From NCBI RefSeq assembly GCF_022539665.2, contig NC_081338.1:8316463-8380462 (forward strand): a stretch of 64,000 nucleotides of DNA, given 5' to 3'. Below the pieces are notes generated by a model. That model was not told the origin of the DNA, did no database searches, and saw only the letters and a program-made list of their open reading frames with translations. Made by a program: the position numbers and the translations under genes. Position 1 is the stretch's first letter; every line of letters begins with the position of its first letter. Shown here piece by piece: positions 30,038 to 41,199 of this stretch. The DNA comes from Daphnia carinata. Taxonomy: Eukaryota > Arthropoda > Branchiopoda > Diplostraca > Daphniidae.

Positions 30038-30437
30038 TGTCGATAATTTGCTATCGACCGCTTAAATAAGACACTAAAACTTCCACGTTCCAACGTTGTG
30101 TAATTCTCTTATCTTCAGTAGTAATAAGATAGGTAATAGAGTCAGATGATAGATTGATGCACAGACACAAAACTGAGTTTGGAGAGAGAGAGAGATTTGT
30201 AGAGGGAGAATCGTCACCCGTTTATGGCTGATTTGTCAGACTATCTGATCATCACTCGGGTAGCAACTAACCGAGGCGAGAGAAAACAAAGGAAGAGCGA
30301 CTTTGACAGCGTGGTTTTAGGGTGGCAAATTAGGGTGGACGCCAATTACGGGGGGAAGAATGGAAAGGTGGAAAGAGTGTGAAGGGTTGAGAAATAAAGA
30401 TGACACACTTGCGAAATATGGAAGATATTTTCTGACA
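30038..30437 (-). repeat. BEL-B 3' LTR
   Basis: 400 bp aligning to the BEL-A LTR (same TGTCGATAATTTG start and TCTGACA end), with many substitutions and a net insertion around 30115-30150. No partner LTR remains. Confidence 0.92.
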
Positions 30438-31843
30438 CTGCCCGCCCCAAATGTTATTCTTCGGACATCTTCTTGATACGGCCTCGTGCTAGTTCCGCAG
30501 CTCAGAGCTCGACGGCAGCTCGGGGTGGACGGGCCGCAGCCCGAGGTGGACAGGACGATGAAGTAGATATTGCGACGTTGGCTGGGTCCTGATGTGGCTC
30601 TGAAAGTCATAGTGGATGCAGTTTTGTGATGGGACGATTGGTTTTGCCATGGGCCGTTCTTAAATCCACTGCTGTAACTTGCCCGTACGCGCTTTTGATT
30701 AGTTCTTCAACTACAACAATTTTCCTATGTTTTCTTGGTTCGTCGTCGTGAATTAACATGATGTCTTTTTCCTTGACGATTGTAGGTTGGGTTTTTCATG
30801 TATGTGAGTGAAACTCTCGTAGTGCTGGGATATAACTGGATTGAAATTGTTTCCTGAAGTGACCAAGTAGTTTCTGATGTCGGATGATAGATCTTTTTAA
30901 CTCGGAGGGTTTCTCATCGAATGGCGGATTCAGTTCTTCTTCTGCCAGGTATTCATTAACCGGGGGCGTGGTGATTCTTCTTCCATACATGAGATGTGAC
31001 GGTGTAAGAATGTCAGTTGCTTGAATTGTTGCGGGATAGTCTTGCAATGGTCTGTCTTTCAGATCGGCTTCGACTTCAGCTCTGAGGGCACGAAATTCGT
31101 TGAGTGTGGGTTTTGTGCGGCCCAGAATTTTCTTCAGTGTTGTTTTGGTTATGGCTATGAGCCTTTCCCAAAAACCACCATACCACGGCGCGCGTTTCGG
31201 TATGAACCGCCAATGGATTTGACGGTCCGAGAAATGTCGTTGAAGTTCGGCACTTTGGAATAATTTTTGAAAGGTCTTCGCAGCTGATTCAAACGTTTTG
31301 GTTGTGTCTGAAATGTTGACTGATGGAATGGCGTGATGTGATGTAAAACATCGGAACGCTTCAAGGAAAGTTTTAGTAGCTAGGTCCTCTACCACCTCCA
31401 GATGAATGGCACGAGAGCATGCGCATGTGAACAATAGTACGTACACTTCTTTATCTTGTTTCTTGCTTTCCTTCTGGCCTCGTATGGTGAATGCACCTGT
31501 GATGTCCACTCCGATTGAAGTGAAAGGGAAATCGTTGGAAACTCGACAAGCTGGAAGAGGAGCATGATTTGGAGGTGTGTATGCGGCTCCATTCACTCGG
31601 CGGCAGGTGACACAATCACTGATGACGGTCTTGACGCTTTGTTTTCTGATGGGAATCCAATATCTTTGTCGAATGGCGGATACTGTGTGGTTGGTTCCCG
31701 TGTAGCATGTTGACATGATAGGCTTCAATGATCAATTTTGTGATGGTGCATTTTTTCGGTAATAAGATTGGATTTACTGTGTCGAGATTTAGTTTTGCGT
31801 TTCCCAAACGCCCTTGGCAGCGGATGATTTTGTTCTTATTCAT
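30438..31843 (-). pseudogene. BEL-B integrase part of Pol
   Basis: The frame 30796-31728 (310 codons) matches the BEL-A integrase: zinc site CVTCRRVNGAAY, core GVDITGAFTIRG, SDTTKTFESA, WYGGFWERLIAITK, and the C-terminal domain up to a stop that truncates the tail compared with BEL-A. Frame 31616-31843 carries the preceding segment (IRCQGRLGNAKLNLDT). A frameshift near 31695 separates them. A duplicated GC-rich stretch near 30495-30550 lies in the lost C-terminal tail. Confidence 0.88.
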
Positions 31844-31898
31844 TAAGAGGTCTAATTGTGATACTAGTGCTGGCCTTTTCCCTTTTTGCTCTTTTAAA

Positions 31899-32804
31899 CC
31901 CAGACAACACGCCTGGTTTTTTTCCAGGATAAAAACCGTCCTAAAAACATTATATAGGACTGGAAAAAGACAGCTTTTGTCAGGCTCAAACTAGGTCTTC
32001 TTCACTAAAACGTGCGACCCAAAGCGCACAAAAAATAAAGTTTTTATCGGGCCCACACTAGGCATATTTCACGACTTTACGCGGTTCGAAACCCTGTGAA
32101 AAAGACGGATTTATGCCTTTTTTAAAATAGCTTACGAGAATCAAGCTATTGAAATAAGTTTAAGCTAGAAAAAAGGGAGTCAGGAAAATATTTATATTAA
32201 CTTAGAATAAGAAATGCTCAAAACAAGCATTAGTTATGATAGGACTTAAATATCAAATAATTCATTTCCTAAGAAATTCATTTCTTCAGAAATCAGTTCT
32301 TAAGAAATTTCTTAATTCTTAATTCTTAAGAAATTATAATTGGTTTAATTACTTTTGAGGGAACCAGGGTTTACCTTAATTTCGACTACATCTTTATGTT
32401 TTTTAAAATTCTGTTTGGGATCTGTTGTCGAAAAAAACTTAAGTATTTTCCTATGTTTTTTCTTGTACTGCTTGGAAATCCTTCTTTTGTCATGAGTAGA
32501 ATGGTCCAGTGGAAAGAGCATCTGACTGTGGTGTGGGAGATGCGAGTTTGATTCCAGCCACAGAATTTTTTTTTCACTTTTATTGGCCCAATAAAAGACG
32601 TCTTTAGGCCCGACCAAAAGACGTCTTTAGGCCCACGTCACCGTACAAAAAACCTTTAAAAGCCTTTTTTTATCCCTGGTTTGGCGGTCATAAATACCAG
32701 AATTGGTCGCCTTTCGGACCATTATGGGAAGTTTTTAATGCGGTAGGCACAGTCCCGTTGACTAAGACAAAAGACATATTAAAGACGGAAGTGTGCTGTC
32801 TGGG
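31899..32804. mobile_element. 906-bp non-autonomous element with short inverted ends
   Basis: It starts CCCAGACAACAC and ends GTGCTGTCTGGG, inverted repeats of 12 bp with one mismatch. It splits BEL-B: joining the flanks after removing it and one AA restores the same length as BEL-A at about 9890-9905, so the target duplication is probably AA (2 bp). It has no coding capacity, but a tRNA-like module (32494-32563) and a 19-bp direct duplication (32593-32611 and 32616-32634). It shares blocks with 22600-23253. The superfamily is unknown; the CCC start recalls piggyBac, but the flanks are not TTAA. Confidence 0.8.
32494..32563 (+). pseudogene. tRNA-like module inside the 906-bp element
   Basis: TGGTCCAGTGG fits an A box, GACTGTGGT places GTG at the anticodon, and GAGTTTGATTCC is a worn B box. 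The acceptor arms do not pair well. The module matches 22629-22695 and probably supplied or supplies a polymerase III promoter. Confidence 0.55.
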
Positions 32805-33339
32805 AATATTCTTTTTCTACTGGGAAGTGATGATCTTGAATGGACCGGATCCATAGTGTTTCAGCGCATTTTAGTTCGAGAGCTGTAATGTATCCGTTTA
32901 TCCATGATTTTCGTGATGCATCGTTGAGTCGAATGTTGTTCGCAAAACGACATATAATTGCGGTTATTCGTAGTAGTGATCGCCAACGATATTGTTTTGC
33001 GTCAAGGATCTTTAAAACGTCGTTCCTGGTTTTTAGGTCGGAATGATCTGTGTTGTCGATCACCATTGTGCTGGCTATGTGTCTGATGGATTATGATAGA
33101 TTTTTAATTTTCCAGATGGGCCATTCCTCCGGGTTAGTGAGACATGGTGGTCCGGTGTACCAGAAGCTGTTGGAAAATTGTTTCAGTGTTATTCCTCGCG
33201 TTAGTAGGTCGGCGGGATTTTGATGTGTCGGATAATAGCGCCACTTCGCGTTGCTTGTTTGGTTGAATTCTTGTATTGCTCTGATTCGATTCGAAACAAA
33301 GAGATTCTTGTTGTTTTTCGATTGTTGTAGCCAATATAA
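32805..33339 (-). pseudogene. BEL-B RNase H to integrase linker
   Basis: Frames 32779-33066 and 33091-33340 correspond to BEL-A 9900-10440: the region after RNase H with RIRAIQEFNQTSNAKWRYYPTH-type sequence and NPADLLTRGITLKQF, continuing to KCAETLWIRSIQDHHFPVEKEY. A stop near 33090 breaks it. The Copia element sits at its RNase H side, at 33340. Confidence 0.85.
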
Positions 33340-33580
33340 TGTTGTAATAAATATGAGCAATACTTTTCTTTCTATACTGACAATGGTTTCTTCCACTTTT
33401 ATTAATACTGTGTGACTTGTCACGGCAGGAGCACAAGTAAGACTGACAGCATACAATAATCAAAAGGGGAAAGGAAACATATTCCCGGGTCTTTCACAAT
33501 GGAATAATCCGCAGAGTTGCCATTACAAAAACTAGGCAACGAGAGATATAGGCTTTCAGTTTGCATAACAAAACACAACA
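33340..33580 (-). repeat. Copia 3' LTR
   Basis: 241 bp. It differs from the 5' LTR at two sites near its middle (GTAAGACTG and GCATACA here, GTAAAACTG and GCACACA there). The inner neighbour on the minus strand ends GAGTGGGGA, a plausible polypurine tract, overlapping the end of pol. Confidence 0.96.
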
Positions 33581-33587
33581 TCCCCAC

Positions 33588-35925
33588 TCAAACTGGAACC
33601 ACTCCAACCCTTTTCCTCAATTCCTGAAATACCGGACCGGGCAGCGCTTTCGTGAATAAATCAGCCAGCTGGTCTTTTGTTCCGACATGACTGACTGTGA
33701 TGCTTCCGTTCGTCTGCTGCTCCCGAACATAGTGATACCGTACGTCTATGTGTTTAGTGCGACGATGGAATTCAGGATTCAGCGTGAGCTTGATTGCCCC
33801 TTGGTTATCGCAGAATAGAGCTGTTGGCCGTGTTTGTTCGCAGCCAACACTATTTAGCAACCGCCGAGCCCAAACAACATCTTTGCTCGCTTCACACATG
33901 GCCACATATTCAGCTTCAGTAGTTGACAGGGATACGCATGCTTGACGTCGACTGCTCCATGCTATTGGCCCTCCATTAAAGATGAGCAGGAAGCCCGAAG
34001 TTGATTTACGTGTGTCCGTATCGCCAGCGTAATCAGAATCTGTAAAAGCAGAGAGTACTTGTAACTCATCGCCAGCTTTGTAAACCACTCCAAACTTCGA
34101 TGTGCCCTTTAGGTAGGCTAAGATCCTCGTCACAGCTGCCCAATGAACTTGTTTTGGATTATGACAGAATTGCGCCACTTGTCCAACTGCAAAACAAATG
34201 TCTGGACGAGTGCAGACCATCAAAAACATTAGGCTCCCGACTGCTTCTCGGTAAATGGAAACATCAGCAGGTGGCGAACACGGTCCACTTTCGACTCCTG
34301 TGATGGTTAGTTTGGAGTAAGGGTCTGCTGGCTGTGCTTTTGGATTGCACTCTGCTACTTTAAATCGCTGGAGTATCCGAATGATGTATTGTTCCTGGGA
34401 GAGATAGATCGTTCGGTTCGGGCGATCCCTATCAATTTTTATACCAATGAAAAGGTCGGCCTCTTGTGTGGAAACTTCCAGGTGATCTGACAGCTGATCA
34501 ATTAGGTCTATCAGCCGCCTTTTATTCTCACCACAGAGCAGACCATCATCGACCCAGACTGCTAAAATTATCATGCCATCTTTATCATGGCGATGATACA
34601 CACACGAATCGGCTGTACTCCGAATGAATCCGAGATTTACAAGTAATCCATCGAACTTGATGTTCCACTGTCGAGACGCCTGCTTCAATCCGTACAAACT
34701 TTTCTGTAGGCGACAAGCATAGGTGGGACATAAGCTTGAAACGAAGCCTTCCGGTTGCTCCATAAAAATTTCTTCGGCCAGTTCACCGTTTAAGAAAGCG
34801 GTTTTCACATCAAGTTGAAGAATCTCAAAATCACGTGTTGCTGCTATTGCTAGGACTGCTCTCACTGACTCATGTCGCACAACCGGAGAAAAGGTTTCGT
34901 CATAGTCCACACCTTCCTTCTGTGAGAAGCCTTTGGCTACTAAGCGGGCTTTGAAGCGGATGGGGTGGCCGGATGAGTCACATTTCACTTTGAAGACCCA
35001 TCTGTTTTTAACTGTTTTGCGACCACAGGGAAGTGCTTCCAAGCGCCAGGTTTCGTTTTTCATTAGCGACTGCATTATTTCCTCCATCGCATTAAGCCAC
35101 TCAGTCGCTTCAGGGGATGAAAGTGCCTCCTTATATGACTGTGGTTCGACGAAATCTTGATGAGAGAGATTTTCCTTCATGATGCCTAGAAAGTTAGGAT
35201 CTTCAACAAGGCGATCTGGTTTCTTTCGCATACGTGACGATTTTCGGGAAGAGTCAGTGTTTGTCTCCGGGGGGCCGAATCCATGAAAAGGTTCCAATAC
35301 ATTATCTTCGTCCACGGTTGATTCTGCGCTGGTACTACTGACTGAATTAGACACTGTAGCAGGATCGTTGGATGCGGGAACATCCCCACCTACTCCAATT
35401 TCAACGAGATCAGTGCCGTCACTGCAAGGTACAGGTAAAATTCGGACGTCAGTGGGTTTTTCGTTGAAAATTACGTCTCTAGAAATTTTTACTTTCCCCG
35501 ACACCGAGTCGTACAGCCGAAAACCTTTTTGTGTTTCCGAATATCCAATGAACTGGCACTTAAAACCTTTTGGATCCAGTTTCGAACGTTCATCTTTTGG
35601 GATGTGGACGTATGCGTCACAGCCGAAGATGCGAAGATGGGAGACGTTAGGCTTTCTCCCGTACCATCCTTCGTAGGGAGTCATTGTTGACATGGCTTTG
35701 CAGGAAACCCTGTTGTGTAGGTAGACAGCTGTTGCGGAGGCCTCTGCCCAGAAAGCCTTTCCAAGTGTGGACGAATAGAGCATGCTTTTTGCTGATTCAA
35801 GAATCGTTCGGTTGTAGCGCTCAGCGACTCCATTCTGCTCGGGCGTTTTTGCCGTGCTTGTTTGGTGAACAATTCCTTTGTTGGCCATCCACTGGGTGAG
35901 CTCCTTACTCGTGTATTCCCCCCCC
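33588..35925 (-). CDS. Copia integrase C-terminal half, RT and RNase H
   Basis: This continues Pol after the G-run frameshift. It begins with GIVHQTSTAKTPEQNGVAER (integrase with the catalytic glutamate), then the integrase tail, an acidic linker, and RT with ARLVAKGFSQKEGVDYDETF, LQLDVKTAFLNG and AVWVDDGLLCG (WVDD catalytic box). RNase H follows with DSDYAGDTDTRKSTSGFLL, STTEAEYVA, and KHIDVRYHYVREQ. It ends VGVVPV at 33588, next to the 3' LTR. The length is normal for Copia. Apart from the upstream frameshift I see no stop. Confidence 0.95.
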
Positions 35926-37717
35926 CATTGTCAGTACGAAGAATTGCAACACTGTCACCAATTTCCGTTTCGCAGCGGCTGATTAAATCTTGAATATGAA
36001 TGCTTGCATCAGACTTTTTCTTCAGGAACCGAATGAAGCCATAGCCAGTGAAGTCATCTCGGAATGTGATAAAGTAAAACGCTCCGTTTAGCGAGGGGGT
36101 TGACATTGGTCCACACAGATCACTATGAATGAGGCCGCCTCGTTTTGTTGCTCGGGTGCGGCCACACGTAGGAAACGGAAGCCGGTGTTGTTTACCGAAG
36201 ACACATCCTTCACAAAATGGTGGTTGGCCTGATGGATTATGAATGGTGAGTCCATCGACGAAGTCAGCTGAATGCATCTTTTGCAGCGTTAAAAAATTAA
36301 CGTGGCCCAAGCGTTCGTGCCAAGTCTGAGCAGAGTTTTGTGTGGCCTTGGTGGCGAGAGCTGCAGATAACGCGGGTGATAGGTGGTTTGAAAAATGCAT
36401 CTGGTAAAGTCTCTTCTCGATTTTTGAACCAACGGCAACAACTTTTCCGTTTTTTTCAAGCTTTACACCGTCCTTGTCGAACGATGCTATTGCTCCGCGT
36501 TCTGTGGCAGCTCCAATTGAGAATAGGTTTACGCCTAGATTTGGAACGAATAGAACACCCCGAAGGATTCCATCATGCCACTCTCCATCCACGTTACTGC
36601 GGATGGAAATGTTCCCAATTCTTGTTACATGAAGGGCTTTGTTGTCCTTTCCGACTCCTTTTATGAGACGCTTTCCACTTTGGGTTGATTTCATGTCTGT
36701 GAATAGGGCCCTGTTGTCAGTCATGTGTTCGCTTGCTCCAGAATCGGCATACCAACATTCAGAATTAAACTGAATTTCCGCAGACTTGAAGGCATAGGAA
36801 TCATCGAAGAAGGGTGGTTCACGTTTTGTCAGGTGAGTAAGCATGGCATCTCCAGCACTACCGTCACGTTTACCTTGTAAATAGGATTGTTTTAGCCAGC
36901 AATCTTCTTCACGATGGTTGGCTCTGCGATTCAAGTTTTTACAATAAGCGCATTGAGATTTGGGACGATTATCACATCTGAAATCCCTCTTTGTTTCAGG
37001 GAACGCAGCTTTCTCTTTCTTCTTATTAACAAAGAAAGCTCCAGCATCAGATGGCTCCATGCATACCTCAGCAAGCTTCAGCATATTTTCTTCGACTTGG
37101 AGTCTGGAGGCCAGTAGAGAAATTGTCTTGATTCTGTCATCAGTACTGTTCCATGCTGACATGAAAGATTTGTAATTTCTTTTTCCATGTAATGGCAGGG
37201 TTGAAGTAATTTTGGCAATAATCTGGTCGTCGGAAACCGGTGAATTCACATCGCGCAATTGGGACGCCAGAGTTTCGACAGCAGCTACATGCGTCATGAC
37301 ATCGTAGCTAGGATCAAACTGATAGGACATGAACTTACCCATCAGTAAGTGCTTGTTTTCCATGGAGGCTAGCTCATATTGGCTTACAAGCCGAGACCAC
37401 ATTGAGTATGATGTTTTACAGTTCATGATGGTTCGCATGACTTTCACCTCAAGGGTAGACACAATGAAATTTTGTGCTGCTATATCCATCTTGATCCATT
37501 CATCAATTTTTTCAGTATTGATTTTTACCTCAGCAGCATTTAAAGGGCTTGCAATTGGAGCGATAGCAGTGGGTCTCTTGTTAGTCCCTTCTACGATGTT
37601 GAGAAGCCCATGATTCATGAGAACGAGCCTCAGTTGGAATTTGTAGAAGTTAAATTGATCTCCTTTGAATTTTGAAATGTGGGAAACATTTTTTGCAGAA
37701 AAAATTCCAGCGGCCAT
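35915..37717 (-). CDS. Copia Gag, protease and integrase N-terminal half
   Basis: ATG at 37717 (MAAGIFSAKNV) begins a Gag of the UBN2/DUF4219 kind. Then a Cys/His cluster (CAYCKNLNRRANHREEDC), the protease motif YADSGASEHMT near residue 322, the GAG-pre-integrase segment WHERLGHVNFLTLQKM, its CEGCVFGKQHRLPF zinc half, and the integrase core with HSDLCGPM. The frame breaks at the second catalytic aspartate, in a run of nine G bases at about 35927-35935. About seven would keep the canonical DNGGEY reading. The tail of this frame down to 35681 is antisense of the next frame's meaning and not coding. Confidence 0.93.
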
Positions 37718-37830
37718 TTTGGCTCTGTTTCAGAAACTTAGTGTTTGCTTTCTATTTATTTATTTATTTTATTTTATTTTATTTTTTTGCTTGGTTACAG
37801 TTATTGTTTAAGTACAATACCTATTGCGAA

Positions 37831-37846
37831 AACTGGGCCCATAACC
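37831..37846 (-). promoter_or_regulatory. Copia primer binding site, initiator tRNA-Met half
   Basis: The minus strand reads GGTTATGGGCCCAGTT right after the 5' LTR. Its complement is the anticodon-arm region of initiator tRNA-Met (CTGGGCCCATAACC), not the tRNA 3' end. Drosophila Copia is known to prime from a cleaved initiator-tRNA half at this same site, so this copy very probably does so too. Confidence 0.85.
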
Positions 37847-38087
37847 TGTTGTAATAAATATGAGCAATACTTTTCTTTCTATACTGACAATGGTTTCTTC
37901 CACTTTTATTAATACTGTGTGACTTGTCACGGCAGGAGCACAAGTAAAACTGACAGCACACAATAATCAAAAGGGGAAAGGAAACATATTCCCGGGTCTT
38001 TCACAATGGAATAATCCGCAGAGTTGCCATTACAAAAACTAGGCAACGAGAGATATAGGCTTTCAGTTTGCATAACAAAACACAACA
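37847..38087 (-). repeat. Copia 5' LTR
   Basis: 241 bp, TGTTG...CAACA, adjacent to the primer site and upstream of gag. Confidence 0.96.
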
Positions 38088-39700
38088 TATAAGACTATGT
38101 GGCTGTTGGACTACAATACGCATTTCGGTTTTAGACCAAGTGGTTTGAAAGCACTGAGAATTGAGATGCTATGCGAGTTCCAATGGTTGCTGCCATAAGT
38201 TCCATCTGGGGTAGGATAAGGAGTCTTTGGTCGGTTTTTAACGGGGCTACTCGTGACTTGGAGAATGCAAAGGATTGTTGTATCTTATTGCAAACATAGG
38301 CAATCGCTCCATATGCTTGTGACTCGCATCCTCGAAGATGTGTATTTCTGTGATGGGTTTTCCTGTTGTGAGGTAGGTCCTTGAAACTGCGGTATTCGAT
38401 TTTTCGATGGCTTGCGTGATTCCATTCTACCGTTCCTGCATCTCCGGCGACAACGGATCATCTCACTGTAGTTTTGGTTTCCAAATTTCTTGAATCAGAA
38501 TCCGTGCAGAGATGGTCAATGGTAGGATGAATCCCATTGGGTCGTAAATAGTTGAAATTTTTCGGAGAACGATTCTTTTCGTTATGGTTGTAGTATTTGG
38601 AGTGGTCAAGTAGAACTTTGGTAACATGAGTGTGTCATTTGATCGAGACCATCGTAACCCAAGGATTTTGATGAAGGAATTACTGTCGCTTGCACCGTCG
38701 AGGTTGGTTATTGTTTCCACTGATTTGTTGTTTGTTGCCCATGCTTGTTTTTTTTGGCCTGCTTGTTTCATAATGGCGTTTGCTTGCTTGTAGTATTGAT
38801 GGGCTTCCTTTTCTGTTTCGCATCCGGAGATTAAGTTGTCAACATAAATGGTCTGATCCATGTCAATAGCGGTTTTCGATGAGGATTCTGCCAAATGCTT
38901 CTTGATCACCGACAACAAAATGAATGGCGAACTACTTGCTCCAAATGGTATTACTCGAATGCGATATGTTTCTAACTCTGAATTTGGGTCTTTTCCATCC
39001 TTGAGCCAGAAGAATCTGAGAAAATCTCGATCTGCTTCGTGTAGTAGTATCTGATGATACGCTTTTTCGATATCGGCGACGAGATCGATGTTATGCGTTC
39101 TAAAAGGTAGAAGTATTTCTAACATGTTGTTGTGTAGAGAAGGTCCCGCGTTCAGGCAATCATTTAAGCTGACACCCTTGTAAGTCTTGCAGGAGCAATC
39201 GAAAACAATTCTGAGAGGAGTTGTTGTCGAGTCTTTGATTACGCCATGATGTGGTACGTAATGACATCCGCTCTTAAGGTTGATTTCATGATGTGGTACC
39301 TTTTCAATGAATGCGTTCGCCAGTTGTTGTCGGATGGTGGAATCATATAATTGTTGTTAGGCGTTTTCCCAAGTCGCTTTATCATGCTACGAGTTCGACG
39401 TTCGCACACGAATTGACTGGATGTGAGAGTAGGGTGTTCTGTCTTCCATGGCAAACGAGCTTGATATTTGTTTTGTTTCAATTCGATGCAATTGTTCTGA
39501 TAGTTACTGGTGATCTTCATGCCTTCTGTTTCTGGCTGAATTCCCAACATTTCTAGATCCCAAAGTCTCGAAATGTTAAATTATTCTTCCACTGACACAT
39601 TTAGCAATTGTCGTTGATCGGAGTGGTTTACGTGTAGATTCGATACCCAACCACTTACGAGATATCCTCTTTCAACCAGTTTCGAGCTTACAGCTGTACG
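38088..39700 (-). pseudogene. BEL-B reverse transcriptase and RNase H start
   Basis: Frame 38463-39125 matches the BEL-A RT: ADIEKAYHQILLHEADRDF, FGASSSPFILLSVIKKHL and YVDNLISGC, with the same YVDN variant as BEL-A. Frame 39239-39550 carries the upstream segment with FVCERRTRSMIKRLGKTP. Region 38088-38460 holds the worn RNase H start. Several frameshifts separate the parts. Confidence 0.88.
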
Positions 39701-40690
39701 GCTTGGCCCACGCACTATCTTGTCGCTAACGATGTCCCAATAATAATCTGCTCCTATGAGTATGTCAATTTGGAATGGCTATGCCCTTGATGCGGTATGG
39801 GTGAATTGTAAGTTCCGTAGATGGGGTAGGTTTCCGATTAAGGCCCTGTGAGGGTCATCCAATAGGACTATGTGATTGATGTTTTTATAGGGCCAGCCGT
39901 TGATGTTTCTTAACGATACTTGCACGACATCGTAGATTTCGGCATTAGATGAAGCAGCAGCATACCGACTAACACTAGATTTTCAGGAAATAGCGTTTTG
40001 AGTTGTAGTTTCTTCGCGAGCTCCGTATTGATGCATGATCTTTGTGTTCCTTTGTCGATTAGAACATTGCCATTTAATGTGGCACCTTTTGCTTGTATGG
40101 GCACAATTGCTGTTTCTAACAAGACGAATGATTGGGATGCGAAGGAATTGTGAGATCCGCTTGTAGCTAGGGCCACGGTTGTGGGACTTGAAGGTAAGAT
40201 GGTAGTGTTCGTTTGAGCTCTTGGTCTCGTAGATGGATTAGCGAAATTACCGAATCGGATGTTTGAATGTAAACTAGTGTGATGAGCCTTTTGACATATG
40301 CGGCGCCGAAATTTGGATTGATACTCGCCGTTTGTTGACTGATTGGATCGTAGACAATTAAAACATAGGTGTTTACCACGAGCGATAGTGTATCTTTCCT
40401 CGGTTGTGACTGCATTATTACAGTCTGTGGGAAAATGGTTTCCTATACAGTAAGCGCAATGCTTGATTCGTTTTCTTTCGGTTTCCACTCATGATGTTTT
40501 TGTAAACATGACACCGGCTTGCTTGTTTGATTCTGAATGTTTAATGATGGGATGATCTGTCGAGTCTTCTAAAATTTCTAATTCTTTTTTCATGGCATTC
40601 CTTCGTTCTTCCAATGTCCATTCGACAGCGCCGTGTTGTCTTGCTAAGTTGCGACGTAGATCTGTAGTTAAAGTGTCCAATAAGATGCAA
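39701..40690 (-). pseudogene. BEL-B protease and Gag zinc knuckles
   Basis: Frame 39910-40488 has CAYCIGNHFPTDCNNAV and further Cys/His motifs, then the protease NVLIDKGTQRSCINTEL. D-K-G appears here as in BEL-A, so the variant predates both copies. Frame 40489-40680 carries the end of the Gag DUF1759-type domain. Homology to BEL-A stops at 40690 (BEL-A about 13038), where LINE sequence begins. Confidence 0.85.
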
Positions 40691-41003
40691 ACGATGTGGG
40701 AGGAAAATGAGACTGGGTTCCACGTACTGAATCATTGTCAAGAACGTCTCCAGTTAGCCACCAAGCGGCTCAATACCATACAAGATCTTCTGGAAATGCT
40801 TCTGGTCAAGAAGGGCCACGATGTCACTGTTAACAAAGCAATCCCCGGGCAACGTTTAAGACCTGATGTTGAATTTCAACTATCTGGTTCCCTGGTGATG
40901 GTTGACGTCGTGGTCTGCTATGACCAACCAGGAAGTATGGACAATGCCTACCAACGAAAGCTTGAAAAATATTCCTCGCTTGGTAGGGTTCTTGCCCTGG
41001 CTC
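40691..41003 (+). pseudogene. R2-like LINE endonuclease fragment, copy 2
   Basis: Strong match to 28983-29275: MWEENETGFHVLNHC (zinc motif remnant), then RLRPDVEFQLSGSLVMVDVV and AYQRKLEKYSSLGRVL of the restriction-like endonuclease. It is read in one frame here with fewer lesions than the other copy. It is fused directly to BEL-B on its left and to Pao-like gag sequence on its right, and both ends are abrupt. Confidence 0.82.
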
Positions 41004-41199
41004 TCGCGCTTCGTCATTTTACATCCGAACTTGGTTTGGCAACTTTAGCGATTCGTGGTATTTGGATTTCCTCCTGGGTACTAGCAGTCCGGCTAGCCAT
41101 GGTCACCAACGAAGAGAAGGTGGTGTCAGGAGCACCAGCTAGTTCAATATATGCCTGCCCACCCATTATGCTTAACCCACCGACTATGCGACAAAAAAG

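Larger units (their letters stand above)
33340..38087 (-). mobile_element. Complete Copia LTR retrotransposon
   Basis: Two 241-bp LTRs (TGTTG...CAACA) differ at two positions by eye. The 5-bp duplication TATAA flanks the element (33335-33339 and 38088-38092) and matches the uninterrupted BEL-A sequence CCAATATAAGACTAT. The interior codes Gag, protease, integrase, RT and RNase H on the minus strand in Copia order (integrase before RT). The single break is in a G run within the integrase. It is younger than BEL-B, which it interrupts. Confidence 0.97.
30038..40690 (-). mobile_element. BEL-B: second BEL/Pao copy, split twice and 5'-truncated
   Basis: Minus-strand sequence collinear with BEL-A: 3' LTR (30038-30437), then integrase, RNase H, RT, protease and Gag in reverse coordinate order up to 40690, where it switches to LINE sequence. 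It is interrupted by the 906-bp element 31899-32804 and by the Copia element 33340-38087. Aligning to BEL-A across each insertion rejoins the sequence cleanly. The 5' LTR and Gag N-terminus are missing. Substitutions and frameshifts throughout make it much older than BEL-A. Confidence 0.93.

Noticed and set aside
31890-32810. piggyBac element because of CCC/GGG ends
   Set aside because: Flanks are TTTAAA on the left and AATATT on the right, and the empty site does not show a TTAA duplication.
35681-35914. C-terminal 78 codons of the 678-codon Copia frame as a real protein tail
   Set aside because: It is the out-of-frame continuation after the G run; the true integrase continues in the other frame.
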